Source: JACVCJ01 sp052437175 (GTDB lineage: Bacteria; Bacteroidota; Bacteroidia; CAIKAF01). From it: DNA of 64,000 bases. Under the pieces are notes generated by a model. The model was not told the origin of the DNA and searched no databases. It saw only the letters and a list, made by a program, of their open reading frames with translations. Below are positions 39,901-49,051 of this stretch, one piece after another (position 1 is the first letter of the stretch; every line of letters begins with the position of its first letter). A program made the position numbers and the translations under genes. The stretch lies in assembly GCA_052437175.1 (NCBI GenBank), contig JBQVOK010000001.1, forward strand, positions 496,001 to 560,000, written 5' to 3'.

Positions 39901-40658
39901 CGATACTGAAGGCCAATGCCCCGCTTTCGAAAGCCGTGCTGCTGGGAGTGGAAGAAAGTGCACTGAACGATTCCCAGAAAAAGGAACTCCGTGCAGAAGC
40001 CGGTATCAGCCCTGTACAGGACCTGCTGTCACAGATCGCTTACCATCATCATGAGGCTGCACTGGCCGCGAATGAAGCTGCCCGGCAGGCCATTTTTGAA
40101 GAAGGGGCCGATATGCGGGATATGGAACTGCCCGGTAAAGAAATAACCCCCGGCGACCTGGAACTGAGCGGTATTATGAATCGCCTGGCTCAAAAACCGG
40201 AAGGTGTTTTTGCCTTGCAGACAGATGAAGGCCTGCGTGCCGAAGTGGAAAACCTGGCCGCCCGCAGAGACGGTTCACGCGAGGCTGTACGTGCGGCCAT
40301 GATCCTGCAGTTCGTATTCGGAACGCCTTACCTGCCCGAAGTTCCTGAACTGCCCCTGAAAAAAAATGCAGAAGATGCAAAAGGTCCGGAAGCCATTGTG
40401 ACGGCCACACAGGCCGATGTGCTGAATATCTATCCGAATCCGGCACAGGACCTGATCTATATTGCAAGCGGACTGAAAGCTATGGAACGCGCTTCTGTAA
40501 AAATTTACAGTGTAAGCGGGGCCCTGCTGCTGGATACCTACATCAGCGGCGACAAAGCGCAGGTGAACGTGGAAACGCTGAAAAGCGGCGTGTACATGCT
40601 GCGCCTCACTATGCCCGATGGTTCCGTAAAAACAAACCGTATGGTCATTCAGAAATAA
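36939..40658 (+). CDS. Very large secreted T9SS protein: propeller plus parallel beta-helix
   Basis: About 1239 residues from ATG 36939 (MKKSLVSLAT), signal peptide ending near FLQAQ. The first 430 residues have YncE/NHL-like repeats (LSHDGTKLAISDRYDGKIYMV, then GIEFTPDNSRLFVSDNYG), so a beta-propeller. About 460-900 looks like a right-handed beta-helix with short Asn/Gly-rich rungs (TLNNTTLTSVNCG, FSDCTFII, VSFSGCDFKN, YQVENNVFTYTG). A helical region follows, and the last 80 residues are a type IX sorting domain (NIYPNPAQDLIYI, GVYMLRL, ending MVIQK). It should be exported by T9SS and attached to the surface. Function unknown; polysaccharide or surface binding is plausible. Confidence 0.85.
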   Translation: MKKSLVSLATVLASLFLFNSFLQAQVQQHVWYLPEQQARFTSATPVVSTPPFSPSSYMESNGVHDAAGNMILKVVDGVVYNRYNNTIGYLQNYGNRGYTPELAIIPVKGELCSYYIVYSDYTLPMLCCVNGTEPCCFTGTDLRYSKVDLAANSGQGAFVSNGNVLSATTGGSWEGFAVSRADGSGNRRIFHIRMENPLIVKKYLVTGTGIAYENQFSVSLGSGVYPGLSAGETELSHDGTKLAISDRYDGKIYMVHLNAATGALNTSLGTGGVTTFSMPSGGSANGIEFTPDNSRLFVSDNYGTGIRYITLSSGVVSAPVTGSANWGSSFLELAYDAGTGYRIGVLQGDKLGLVTSLSGTPGFTNTGLTLYGGDDWYSGMKRLPKQIDGEDYIARFSGSTGTAACCAFNSGIDVLSYNVTSTQTWSGTNPINSGTVLTVGQELRVKTGAYLTLTNLTVRFLDQARVVVEPGARLTLNNTTLTSVNCGTMWKGVEVQGNFSVAQTAANQGYLYANAGSVISNAMDGVRLCGTLSGGGIDWAKTGGVVRGTGATFRNNKRDVEFLGYSFANTSSFSDCTFIIDAALNNGQVPYARVSMNGVDGVSFSGCDFKNTTTGLYAANQRGYGIHSIDAKFRVSFRCPVLVPFGTPCPSRDRCKFDGFVYGINSSASSTAYTTDVRYSDFINNQYDVYLSGLSMPVAVENNFTVANPVPYGGFIPVSAGLYLDQCTGYQVENNVFTYTGPAGVGFVFGAWVNNSNNGGAAPDVNRIYNNTFNGLIAAAVSTGTNVQLSGGNAVSNTGLTFKCNKFNGTTAVDLYIAGQVSPFQGTCLVAPAGSPHSPANNLFSVPASPTDIGNTMGTSFQLDYRYSPSTTFQTAPRSGLYDITNTTVTACTSLPDYSAASCPVTVFDGARIREVDLRAENSNEQLAGDKQKRLDAGAKEHLLPLVYATDGAQLENALKPYAPYLADEVLLAVIQRAPVLPAGTVVSILKANAPLSKAVLLGVEESALNDSQKKELRAEAGISPVQDLLSQIAYHHHEAALAANEAARQAIFEEGADMRDMELPGKEITPGDLELSGIMNRLAQKPEGVFALQTDEGLRAEVENLAARRDGSREAVRAAMILQFVFGTPYLPEVPELPLKKNAEDAKGPEAIVTATQADVLNIYPNPAQDLIYIASGLKAMERASVKIYSVSGALLLDTYISGDKAQVNVETLKSGVYMLRLTMPDGSVKTNRMVIQK

Positions 40659-40679
40659 ATTCCTGCAGCATCAGGAATG

Positions 40680-40713
40680 GGGGAGAAGACATGGTTTTCT
40701 CCCCTTTTTTTTT
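40680..40713 (+). terminator. Intrinsic terminator after the T9SS beta-helix gene
   Basis: GGGGAGAA (40680-40687) pairs with TTCTCCCC (40697-40704), T-run 40705-40713. Confidence 0.85.
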
Positions 40714-40717
40714 GCCG

Positions 40718-40754
40718 GAAAAAAGAAAAGGGAAAAACCGAAGTTCTTCCCTTT
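40718..40754 (-). terminator. Intrinsic terminator after bshA
   Basis: AAAGGGAA (40727-40734) and TTCCCTTT (40747-40754) form an 8-bp stem; on the - strand it is followed by a T-rich run (A-rich 40718-40729 on +). Confidence 0.7.
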
Positions 40755-40778
40755 GTAGATGTTGTTGTATGTTTCGCT

Positions 40779-41918
40779 TTATACTACCGCTTTTGCCGTA
40801 TCGAGTACCTGCTGGTACAGTGCTTCGTACTGGCTGATGATCTTTTCGGTGCTGAACTCCGTCGCTTTCATGCGGGCGCCTTCCCGGAAGCGTTCCAGGC
40901 GTTCGGCATCGCTCAGGATGTATACGGCTTTTTCGGCCATACTTTCGATATCGCCTACGTCGCACATGTAACCGGTAACGCCGTTCTCCTGTACTTCGGG
41001 CATACCGCCTGCGTTCGACGCCACCACGGGCACACCGCTTACCATGGCTTCCAGGGCCGATACCCCGAAGCTTTCCGTTTCAGAAGGCAGCAGCAGCAGA
41101 TCGGCACAGGCCAGCACGTCGGAGCTGTTCTTGATACTGCCCAGGAAGGTAACGTCGTTCTCGAGGCCCATTTCCAGTACCTTACGTTCGGCATCGGTAC
41201 GTTCGGGGCCGTCGCCGCCCATGATCAGCTTAGAAGGCATGGACTTCCGGATACGGGCAAAAATGTCGATCACATCCGGGATACGCTTTACCTTACGGAA
41301 GTTGGATACGTGTACCACCACCTTTTCGCCGTTGGGGGCCACCTGGTTCTTGAGGCAGTCCGGCGAAGGGGTTCCGTACAGCGAAGGATCGATGAAGTTG
41401 TAGATGACCTGTATTTCCCGTGTGATCTGGAAATTGCGCAGGGTATCGTTCTTCAGCGATTTTGAAACGGCCGTGACCGCATCGCTGCTGTTAATGGCAT
41501 AGGTTACCGAGGGTTCCAGGGCGGCATCTCGGCCCACCATGGTTATATCGGTACCGTGCAGGGTAGTGATGATGGGAACGTAACGGCCCTTGGTCTTTAG
41601 TATCTCGCGGGCCATAAGCGCCGCCGAAGCGTGCGGTATGGCGTAGTGCGCATGGATCAGGTCCAGGTTGTACTTCAGCGCCACATCGGTGATGCGGCCT
41701 GTAAGCGCCGTTTCGTAGGGAGCAAATTCAAACAGGGGATAGTCGGCCACATTTACCTGGTGAAACTGTATGTTGGCGGCAAAATACTCGAGCCGCGCCG
41801 GACGTTTATACGAAATAAAGTGGACCTGGTGCCCCCGTTTGGCCAGTTCATGGCCTATTTCGGTAGCAACGACACCGCTGCCTCCGAAGGTCGGGTATAA
41901 TATGATTCCTATTCTCAT
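40779..41918 (-). CDS. bshA: N-acetyl-alpha-D-glucosaminyl L-malate synthase (bacillithiol synthesis)
   Basis: About 379-residue GT4 glycosyltransferase. The N-terminus MRIGIILYPTFGGSGVVATE is diagnostic of BshA, and DLIHAHYAIPHA, GRDAALEPSVTYAINSSDAVTAVS and the donor site LLPSETESFGVSALEAM follow. It links UDP-GlcNAc to L-malate as the first step of bacillithiol synthesis. ATG 41918 is preferred over 41930. A TAGCTTTG -7 element ends 9 bases upstream of the ATG. bshB and bshC are not in the window. DinB-fold genes here could be bacillithiol users. Confidence 0.93.
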   Translation of the reverse strand: MRIGIILYPTFGGSGVVATEIGHELAKRGHQVHFISYKRPARLEYFAANIQFHQVNVADYPLFEFAPYETALTGRITDVALKYNLDLIHAHYAIPHASAALMAREILKTKGRYVPIITTLHGTDITMVGRDAALEPSVTYAINSSDAVTAVSKSLKNDTLRNFQITREIQVIYNFIDPSLYGTPSPDCLKNQVAPNGEKVVVHVSNFRKVKRIPDVIDIFARIRKSMPSKLIMGGDGPERTDAERKVLEMGLENDVTFLGSIKNSSDVLACADLLLLPSETESFGVSALEAMVSGVPVVASNAGGMPEVQENGVTGYMCDVGDIESMAEKAVYILSDAERLERFREGARMKATEFSTEKIISQYEALYQQVLDTAKAVV

Positions 41919-41927
41919 AGACGGGTA

Positions 41928-41935
41928 CAAAGCTA
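41928..41935 (-). promoter_or_regulatory. -7 element of bshA
   Basis: TAGCTTTG on the - strand, exact TAnnTTTG; only 9 bases separate it from the ATG, so the mRNA leader would be at most a few bases. Confidence 0.4.
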
Positions 41936-42016
41936 CGCTATTTGTAATGCAAGGCCCCGGGTCTGCCGCCCTGAAAATGTTAATTTTTTGTTGTCGGTCC
42001 TCTTCGTACGCTCTCT

Positions 42017-45000
42017 TTAACGCGCCAGTTCCACGCGGGCAAAGTACAGCTTACCGTCAACCTGTAAACGCAGTATGTACATGCCGTTTGCCAGGGAGGC
42101 CGGCATATCCAGCTGTGTGCCCTGAAAATTGCGGCGCTGCCATACCGTGCGGCCGTTCATGTCCAGTATGCCCAGGTCTTTCGGACTATCGGCATACGCA
42201 TTCCACTGGAAATACAAGGTGCCGTTACCCGTAGGATTGGGATACACTGTAAAGGGCAGTTGTTCTTCCTGTTTCAGCGAGAAGTCGTTGATCCAGATAA
42301 AACCGTTGCTTGTAACCGTTCCCGAAACCAGGCCCGCCGCGTTCTCTGCATAAACGGAAAGATAATACCACTGGTAGGGCTGCACATTGTGGTTCTGGGC
42401 AAAGCTGTTCAGCGACCAGTTATCCGTCCAGTCCAGCACATCGTTTCCACCCGGTGTAGTGCCTACGGCATAGTAGTAGCGTGCAATGCCGGAATGCGGG
42501 TCCGTGGCGGCCACCCAGTTACCTGCCAGCTGCAGGGGTTGTACGGATACGGTATCCGCATCCGATGTGTACAGGTCGCGGATATCCGCCGCATCCGAAG
42601 GTGGGGTCCAGTCTACGTTCACTTCTGTCCAGGCCGGCATCGAAATATTACCGGCCAGGTCGGTAAGCAGGGTGCTCAGTTCACCCGCAGCTTCTGCCGG
42701 GCTCAGGTTCTGCACAGGGATGTCTCCGCCGTTGCCTACACTGATCTGCAGTGCCGTGTTGGGCGTACGCTGCACAAAGGTCTGTACCTGGCTTACGTCC
42801 AGCGTGGCATTGCCGCTGCGGAACGAAACGCCGTTGCCCGTTTGCAGCGGACTGGGGTCCGTCCAGCTGCCGGCAAAAATATTATCGCGCCACACCTGTA
42901 TGCGGCCCGTGGTTTTATCGTATTGTACCTTGTAGTTGTACGACTGGTCTGCTACCGTGGTCAAGGCCGTATCGGCCACCAGGGAGAATACGTCGTTGTT
43001 CACCTTATAAAACTCCAGTCTGCCGGTAGACGGCCGCACCCATATAAAATAGGAATTGCCGCGGTTGGCTTTCTGTACCGAATCGCACATAAAATGGAAC
43101 CCGGCCCGGATATTGCTGCCGCTGCCGCCGATGGCCGCATTGAACTCGTACAGGTACGCGTTGTGGTTGTTCTGGTTGAGCGCAATGCCCAGGTTGGTAT
43201 TGGACTGCGATTCATCAAACTGCTTTACGGACGAGCCGGTAGAGCCCCAGTTGCCCGTATAACCCGTCCAGCCGCCGAAGGTGTAGGTGGTATCAAAATC
43301 GTCGAACAGGAATCCCTTCTGCCGGTTGGCCTGCATGCCGTTGGCATCGCGGTAGCTAACCCGGTAAAAGGCAGAGGAAATACCACTGCCGGAGTCAGAA
43401 TCGCTTACCTGTGCCTGGAAATCGGCAGAACGCCAGAGAGAGCCGGTCTGTATCTGTGTAACCGGGTTTACGGCATCGGTAAGGCTGCCGCCCGAGCTGC
43501 TGCTCCAGGAGGCTACCCAGCCGGCAGCCGTTGTGGCGCAATCGCTGCGGAACTCAAAGGTCATACTGCCCGAAGTGGCTACCAGGGTACCCGGGCCAGA
43601 TGTGCCCGTGTACACGCCGATCAGCGGTGAAAAAACCGTAGTGCCGTCGTATACATAGAGGTAATCCCAGGTGTTTTCCAGGTTGAATGCCGAGAAGGTT
43701 ACGGTAACCGTACTGGCCCCGGCCGGTGAAATACGGTAAACGGCCCGCTGGTCATTGCTGTAATTGCCGCCGGAACCACCGCTGTCGGTAAAACTGCCCG
43801 AAGCCGCTGTGTATACGGTAGCCGTTGGTGTGGGATGGATCAGTTTAAAATAATAGTCCCAGTTCCAGTTGGGGCCGGGATCGGTATGTGTCTGGTTCGG
43901 GAAATGCTGGTGTCCCTTAATCTTTACACAGCTGCCGGGACGGCTGGCCGCATTGTAATTGGTCGTGGGCGCCCAGGGAAACCAGGACGTACGCAGCGCG
44001 CTGATGCCGTAACCGCTGGCCACAATGTCCTTTACCAGGTTGGCCGAGCTCTGGTACATGGCCGTGGTATACCAGGCCGCATTATTGATGTAGCCTTCGT
44101 GTTCCAGCCCTATGGTATACGGGTTTTCGGTACCCACGTGCCAGGCCTTGCTGCTTTCGGCCACCATCTGGGTCACCTGCCCGTCGGAACTGCGCAGTAC
44201 ATAATGGGCGCTAACCCCGGCACTGCAGTTGTTGAACCAGGAAATACAACCCGCATAGGATCCCTGCACGGTGTGTATCGTAACCGCACTGATAGCCGTA
44301 CCACTGCGCGAACTGTAGTTGCAGGTGGGTATAGGCGACCAGATGGCCGGTGCATAATCGGTGGATTTGGTAATGTCCAGCACATTGCCGCTGGCATCCC
44401 ATACCTGGTTGTTGTTAAAAAAGACCTGCGGACTGCTGTGAATAACGCTGTTGGCGCCCAGCAGCTCTTCGGACGTAAAACCATAGATGCTGAAGCCGTA
44501 CAGGGTAGCGGCCGTTTTATGACGCAGGAATTTTATCCATTCAAACAACATGGCTTCCCGTGCATATACGTTCCCGGGTTTGCCGTCCTGCGGAATTTCA
44601 CACAGGGCCAGCATCAGGGGCAGTTTTTCGGCTGGAGTGGCCTGTAGTTTACCTTCCTGGGCCAGTATATGATGATAGGCATGGGCAAAGTGACGTATTT
44701 CTTCCGCGGGAGAGTTCAACAGCTGCTGCGGATCGCTCATTTGCAGCGAGGCAATGTATGGCAGATTGTTGTTGAAATAGCCCTTACCGTCCAGGATCAG
44801 GCCCATTACTCCGTGATAGGAAGGCATGCCGCTGCAGGACTCATAGTCATGACCGGGCTGCAGACGGGTGATACGCGTATTGTGATAGGAATACGCCTCC
44901 AGGAAACCCCTCGGTATGGCGGGATACAGGGCATAGGCCGCATTAAAATCGTCCTGGAAGGCATTTTCCTGGAACGAAAGTTGTGCATGTGTACCGGTGA

Positions 45001-45040
45001 TCGCGAAGAGGGAGATACATAAGGCGTAAAAATATCTCAT
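42017..45040 (-). CDS. Secreted T9SS N-acetylmuramoyl-L-alanine amidase with CUB domain
   Basis: 1007 residues with signal peptide. An Amidase_2 domain (about 240-400) has TIHTVQGSYAGCISWFN, then SAHYVLRSSDGQ, GLEHEG and GHQHFPNQTHTDPGPNW; the His of TIHT, the His before TDPGP and the Asp are the zinc ligands. A CUB domain (about 415-520) follows: GSGGNYSNDQRAVYRISP, WDYLYVYDG, GSMTFEFRSD. Then come an insert with a lectin/LamG-like look and a fibronectin-like region, and the last 75 residues are a T9SS sorting domain (VYPNPTGNGTLYF, GMYILRLQVDG). It is probably a secreted peptidoglycan hydrolase, used on its own or other cells. Confidence 0.88.
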   Translation of the reverse strand: MRYFYALCISLFAITGTHAQLSFQENAFQDDFNAAYALYPAIPRGFLEAYSYHNTRITRLQPGHDYESCSGMPSYHGVMGLILDGKGYFNNNLPYIASLQMSDPQQLLNSPAEEIRHFAHAYHHILAQEGKLQATPAEKLPLMLALCEIPQDGKPGNVYAREAMLFEWIKFLRHKTAATLYGFSIYGFTSEELLGANSVIHSSPQVFFNNNQVWDASGNVLDITKSTDYAPAIWSPIPTCNYSSRSGTAISAVTIHTVQGSYAGCISWFNNCSAGVSAHYVLRSSDGQVTQMVAESSKAWHVGTENPYTIGLEHEGYINNAAWYTTAMYQSSANLVKDIVASGYGISALRTSWFPWAPTTNYNAASRPGSCVKIKGHQHFPNQTHTDPGPNWNWDYYFKLIHPTPTATVYTAASGSFTDSGGSGGNYSNDQRAVYRISPAGASTVTVTFSAFNLENTWDYLYVYDGTTVFSPLIGVYTGTSGPGTLVATSGSMTFEFRSDCATTAAGWVASWSSSSGGSLTDAVNPVTQIQTGSLWRSADFQAQVSDSDSGSGISSAFYRVSYRDANGMQANRQKGFLFDDFDTTYTFGGWTGYTGNWGSTGSSVKQFDESQSNTNLGIALNQNNHNAYLYEFNAAIGGSGSNIRAGFHFMCDSVQKANRGNSYFIWVRPSTGRLEFYKVNNDVFSLVADTALTTVADQSYNYKVQYDKTTGRIQVWRDNIFAGSWTDPSPLQTGNGVSFRSGNATLDVSQVQTFVQRTPNTALQISVGNGGDIPVQNLSPAEAAGELSTLLTDLAGNISMPAWTEVNVDWTPPSDAADIRDLYTSDADTVSVQPLQLAGNWVAATDPHSGIARYYYAVGTTPGGNDVLDWTDNWSLNSFAQNHNVQPYQWYYLSVYAENAAGLVSGTVTSNGFIWINDFSLKQEEQLPFTVYPNPTGNGTLYFQWNAYADSPKDLGILDMNGRTVWQRRNFQGTQLDMPASLANGMYILRLQVDGKLYFARVELAR

Positions 45041-45181
45041 AGGTTTAGGAATTTAGGAAATTGAAATATACAAAAAACTCCGGAATAGTACAGGGACTTT
45101 TCCTAAAATAATGCAGACATAACGGCTTTGGCCCTTTTTGTTGAAAAATTGGAGCGAAGTATGCAAAACTCCCGCCCCGGT

Positions 45182-45214
45182 TTTGCCGGAATCGATAATA
45201 AAGCTTTAGTTTTG
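45182..45214 (+). promoter_or_regulatory. Enolase promoter
   Basis: TTTG (45182-45185), a 21-base spacer and TAGTTTTG (45207-45214), an exact TAnnTTTG, 20 bases before the ATG. Confidence 0.7.
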
Positions 45215-45234
45215 CAGCCAAATTATCAGAAAGA

Positions 45235-46521
45235 ATGAGTTATATATATTCCATTCAGGCGCGCGAAGTGCTGGACAGCCGGGGAAATCCCACGATTGAA
45301 GCCGATGTATATACCACCACCGGAGCTTTCGGACGGGCAGCCGTTCCGAGCGGGGCCTCTACCGGTGCGCACGAAGCGGTAGAACTGCGCGACGGGGACA
45401 AGAATCGTTACCTGGGCAAAGGCGTGCTGAAAGCCGTGGAAAATGTAAATACCCTGATCGCCGATGCCATCAACGGGTTTAATGTGTTTGAACAGGAAGC
45501 CATCGACCGGGCCATGATCGAACTGGACGGTACACCCAATAAAGCCCGCCTCGGCGCCAATGCCATGCTGGCCGTTTCGCTGGCTGTGGCCCGTGCCGCT
45601 GCCAATGAATACAAAATGCCGCTGTACAGATACGTAGGCGGTATACAGGCCAACCTGCTGCCTGTGCCCATGATGAATATCCTGAACGGGGGCGCACATG
45701 CCGATAACAAGATCGACTTCCAGGAATTTATGGTAATGCCATTCGGCGCCACGTCCTTCCGCGAGTCACTGCGTATGGGCACCGAGGTTTTTCACGCGCT
45801 CAAAGGCGTACTGAAAAAGAACGGATACAGCACCAATGTAGGCGATGAGGGCGGTTTTGCTCCCAACCTGCAGAGCAATAAGGAAGCCATCGACCTGGTG
45901 ATGCAGGCCATCGAAAAAGCCGGCTACCGCCCGGGGCACGATATCTGGATCGCCCTGGATGCCGCTTCCACCGAATTTTACGACGCCGATAAACAACGTT
46001 ATATCTTCCATAAATCTACCGGGGACAGTCTTACCTCTTCGGAGATGGCCGCTTTCTGGAGCGAATGGAGCCGCCAGTACCCGATCATTTCCATTGAGGA
46101 CGGTATGGCCGAAGACGACTGGGACGGCTGGAAAACCCTTACCGACCTGCTGGGCAAAAATATACAGCTGGTGGGCGACGACCTGTTCGTGACCAATCCC
46201 AAGCGCCTGCAGCGCGGTATAGAAACGGCCACGGCCAATTCTATACTGGTAAAGGTGAACCAGATCGGTACCCTTACCGAGACCATTGAAGCTGTGGAGA
46301 AAGCCCATGCCAACGGTTATACCAGCGTAATGAGCCACCGCAGCGGCGAAACGGAAGATACCACCATTGCCGACCTGGCCGTTGCCCTGCGCACGGGCCA
46401 GATCAAAACCGGATCGGCTTCCCGCACCGACCGTATCGCCAAGTACAACCAGCTGCTGCGTATTGAGCAGGAACTGGGTGACTCGGCTAAATTCCAGGGG
46501 AAAAAATTCAGGTTCCTGTAA
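45235..46521 (+). CDS. eno: Enolase
   Basis: 428-residue glycolytic enzyme that converts 2-phosphoglycerate to phosphoenolpyruvate. Motifs: AREVLDSRGNPTIEADV, SGASTGAHEAVELRDGD, the catalytic Glu in VGDEGGFAP, metal ligands in SIEDGMAEDDW and VGDDLFVTNP, and SHRSGETEDTTIADLAV. The length is standard. It has its own promoter and terminator, so is probably monocistronic. Confidence 0.97.
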   Translation: MSYIYSIQAREVLDSRGNPTIEADVYTTTGAFGRAAVPSGASTGAHEAVELRDGDKNRYLGKGVLKAVENVNTLIADAINGFNVFEQEAIDRAMIELDGTPNKARLGANAMLAVSLAVARAAANEYKMPLYRYVGGIQANLLPVPMMNILNGGAHADNKIDFQEFMVMPFGATSFRESLRMGTEVFHALKGVLKKNGYSTNVGDEGGFAPNLQSNKEAIDLVMQAIEKAGYRPGHDIWIALDAASTEFYDADKQRYIFHKSTGDSLTSSEMAAFWSEWSRQYPIISIEDGMAEDDWDGWKTLTDLLGKNIQLVGDDLFVTNPKRLQRGIETATANSILVKVNQIGTLTETIEAVEKAHANGYTSVMSHRSGETEDTTIADLAVALRTGQIKTGSASRTDRIAKYNQLLRIEQELGDSAKFQGKKFRFL

Positions 46522-46542
46522 GCAGGAATTTGTTTAAAATAG

Positions 46543-46575
46543 GAGGTTGTCAGCTACGGACAACCTCTTTTTTTT
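46543..46575 (+). terminator. Intrinsic terminator after enolase
   Basis: GAGGTTGTC (46543-46551), 7-base loop, GACAACCTC (46559-46567), T-run to 46575. Perfect 9-bp stem. Confidence 0.88.
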
Positions 46576-46584
46576 GCATATATC

Positions 46585-48996
46585 TTACCAGCGGGCACGT
46601 AGGGTAACACTAAAATTACGTCCGGGAGCACTGATGCCGGACGCAAAGGTTCGGTATCGGCGGTCCAGCAGGTTTTCGCAGGCCAGCTGCACCTGGAACT
46701 GCGGTATGGGCGAGTAACTGGCACGCAGGTTTAGTGTATACCAGCCGGGCATACCCTCGGGCGTGGCGTACTGCAGGTTGTCTTCGCCGCTGGCACTGTA
46801 ATCGCGCAGGGCTTTGGCTCCCTGGTACTGAGCATAGGCTTCGGCACGCCATTTTTTACGTTCATAGATCAGTGAAGTACGGCCGAAGAAGGGTGCAATG
46901 TGGTCCATAGGCACCAGCACCGAATCGATCACTCGTCCGTACGTATATGTAAACGTTTGCTGCATACTGAAATTCCCGTTGAAACGGGCCTCTATATTCA
47001 TGTTCACTCCGGTTATAAAGGCCCGGCCTGTATTCTGGTTTGCCCATATACGCGAAACCGTGCCGTCGTATTCCAGGCTGTCCTGTCCGTTCACGCTGTA
47101 GGGCCGCAGCTGTACGGCATTCAGCATATAGGTAAAGAAACCGTTCAGCTCTACCAGGAAATGCCCGTTCATTCTTTTGGAAATGCCCAGGTCCATATTT
47201 ACCGTGTATTCCGGTTGTATGTTCTTATTGGGAATAATGACGATCTCGCCCAGGTTGCTGTCGAATACACGTCCCAGGTCGTCTACATTAGGCGAACGGA
47301 AACCGGTGGAGGCAAGGGCGCGCAGTTTCCAGCTGCTGCCGGGCATGTAGTTGAGCCCGATCATGGCTGTGGGGGCCACATTGTTCTGCGTGGTGTTTCC
47401 CTGCAGGAAGGGGAAGAAGACCGTATCGCGGAACAGGCTGCGTATACCCACATAATTGATGCGGATACCGTCATTCAGCGCCAGTTTGGGCGAAATCTTC
47501 CAGGTATGCATGGCATAGAGGGCGGCGCTGTAATAATGCGAACCTCCGTCTGGATAACGGGTAGATGCCGCCGACACGGCACCGGTATTTACGTTGATGC
47601 GTTCGGCCGTAGACAGTACGCGGTTGTAACCCAGTTCAAAACCATAGCTGATGTTGTGATCGCCATGGATTTTTGTAAAATCGCCGTTCAGCGTACCGAT
47701 ATGCAGCTGCTCGTAACGTGATGTGCGGTTGGCTGCCTGGAAATTTCGGGAATGCCGGCTTTCTTTTATATGCTGGTACGCAGCGGTGATTGTAGCATAG
47801 TCATACATTTTTTTATGGTGATTCATGAGTACCCGGTAAGAGCCGAGCAGGCGCTGTTCCGGACCATAGTACCATTCGGCAAAGCGTGGCGTACCGGATG
47901 CATTCGTTTCGGTTAGCCGGTCGTAACGGTTTACCTGGCTGCTGTTGGAATATTGCAGGTTTACAGTGTGGGTCGAACGTTTATCCCGGATCAGGAATTT
48001 CTGTAGCAGGTCGTACTGGTAATAGCCGCTGCCGGTCTGCCGGTTGGTATTGGGGTTGGCCACGGCGCTGTCCTTTCCGTTGATGCGTTTTACGGTAAAG
48101 GTACGGTCCCAGTAGCGCGGACTGTTCTTGGGCGTGATATTACCCTGCATCAGGTCGCCGAAATGGGAAAAAGTAACCGAGGTCAGTGAACCGAATTTTT
48201 TACCGGCCAGGTTGATGTCGAAATGCCCGGTCTTTTCATTATAGGCTGTACTGTAGCGCAGGTAGGCATTGCCCGAGGTGCTGAACTTTTTATCGACACT
48301 AAGGGCAGGATTTTTCGTATAGAAATGCATTACCCCGCCCAGGGCATCGCTGCCGTAGGCGGTGGACGCCGGTCCATAGATCAGTTCTACCCGTTCCAGG
48401 ATCGAATTATCGATACGCAGTACGTTCTGCAGGTGCCCGGCCCGGTATATGGCATTGTTCTGCCGCACCCCGTCGATCATGAATAATACGCGAGAAGCCT
48501 CAAAGCCGCGCATGACCGGACTTCCGCCGCCCAGCTGACTTTTTTGTACAAATATTTTACCGCTTTGGGAAAGCAGCTCGGCACTGGTAGGCTGAGAGGC
48601 TACCGCAATTTCGCGTGCGGGTATCACTTCGATCTGCTGGGCAAACTGATCGCTGTTCTGGGTGCTGCGTCCAGACCAGATGGTCACCGGGGCCAGTGCA
48701 TTGTTGTAAGCGTACAGAACCACCCGGAAAACACCTGTGTGACTGGTCGGTATGGTAACCGTACTTATCTGGTAAAAAGATGAATAGATATGGTATCTGC
48801 CTGGTTCCAGTTCTGTTTCTCCATTGCTGCGGGTATAAACTACATTGGGTTGTACGGGACCTTCGGTCAGTAGGCTGATCTGTGCAAAAGGTATCGGGTC
48901 ATGCGTATGTGCATCCAGCACCTGTATTTTTATAAGCTGGGCGTTCAGGGATATGCTGCATAACGCACACATCCATCCCAGTAAGAATTTTTTCAT
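46585..48996 (-). CDS. TonB-dependent outer-membrane receptor
   Basis: 803 residues. A signal peptide (ending near SLNAQ) is followed by a carboxypeptidase-regulatory-like domain (about 20-95), a plug domain (VIPAREIAVASQPTSAELL, then SPVMRGFEASRVLFMIDGVRQNN and YGPASTAYGSDALGGVMHFYT) and a long barrel ending FSVTLRARW. The plug wording (MRGFEASRVLFMIDGVRQNN) is that of heme/siderophore-type receptors, but the ligand is not determinable. It is the third gene of an apparent rpe/small-protein/receptor transcript, 55 bases behind the small exported protein. Confidence 0.9.
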   Translation of the reverse strand: MKKFLLGWMCALCSISLNAQLIKIQVLDAHTHDPIPFAQISLLTEGPVQPNVVYTRSNGETELEPGRYHIYSSFYQISTVTIPTSHTGVFRVVLYAYNNALAPVTIWSGRSTQNSDQFAQQIEVIPAREIAVASQPTSAELLSQSGKIFVQKSQLGGGSPVMRGFEASRVLFMIDGVRQNNAIYRAGHLQNVLRIDNSILERVELIYGPASTAYGSDALGGVMHFYTKNPALSVDKKFSTSGNAYLRYSTAYNEKTGHFDINLAGKKFGSLTSVTFSHFGDLMQGNITPKNSPRYWDRTFTVKRINGKDSAVANPNTNRQTGSGYYQYDLLQKFLIRDKRSTHTVNLQYSNSSQVNRYDRLTETNASGTPRFAEWYYGPEQRLLGSYRVLMNHHKKMYDYATITAAYQHIKESRHSRNFQAANRTSRYEQLHIGTLNGDFTKIHGDHNISYGFELGYNRVLSTAERINVNTGAVSAASTRYPDGGSHYYSAALYAMHTWKISPKLALNDGIRINYVGIRSLFRDTVFFPFLQGNTTQNNVAPTAMIGLNYMPGSSWKLRALASTGFRSPNVDDLGRVFDSNLGEIVIIPNKNIQPEYTVNMDLGISKRMNGHFLVELNGFFTYMLNAVQLRPYSVNGQDSLEYDGTVSRIWANQNTGRAFITGVNMNIEARFNGNFSMQQTFTYTYGRVIDSVLVPMDHIAPFFGRTSLIYERKKWRAEAYAQYQGAKALRDYSASGEDNLQYATPEGMPGWYTLNLRASYSPIPQFQVQLACENLLDRRYRTFASGISAPGRNFSVTLRARW

Positions 48997-49051
48997 CCGG
49001 ATAGAATAATGTTTATACTAAAATAACGTGTAATATCCTTGTTAAGGCTTG

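Noticed and set aside
42260..43630. A 456-codon open frame on + opposite the amidase gene
   Set aside because: It is the antisense shadow of a well-supported protein with amidase, CUB and T9SS motifs; the composition is low-complexity and no domain is visible. The same applies to long antisense frames over gatB, the M1 peptidase, murA, serC, rlmI and the CDF gene.
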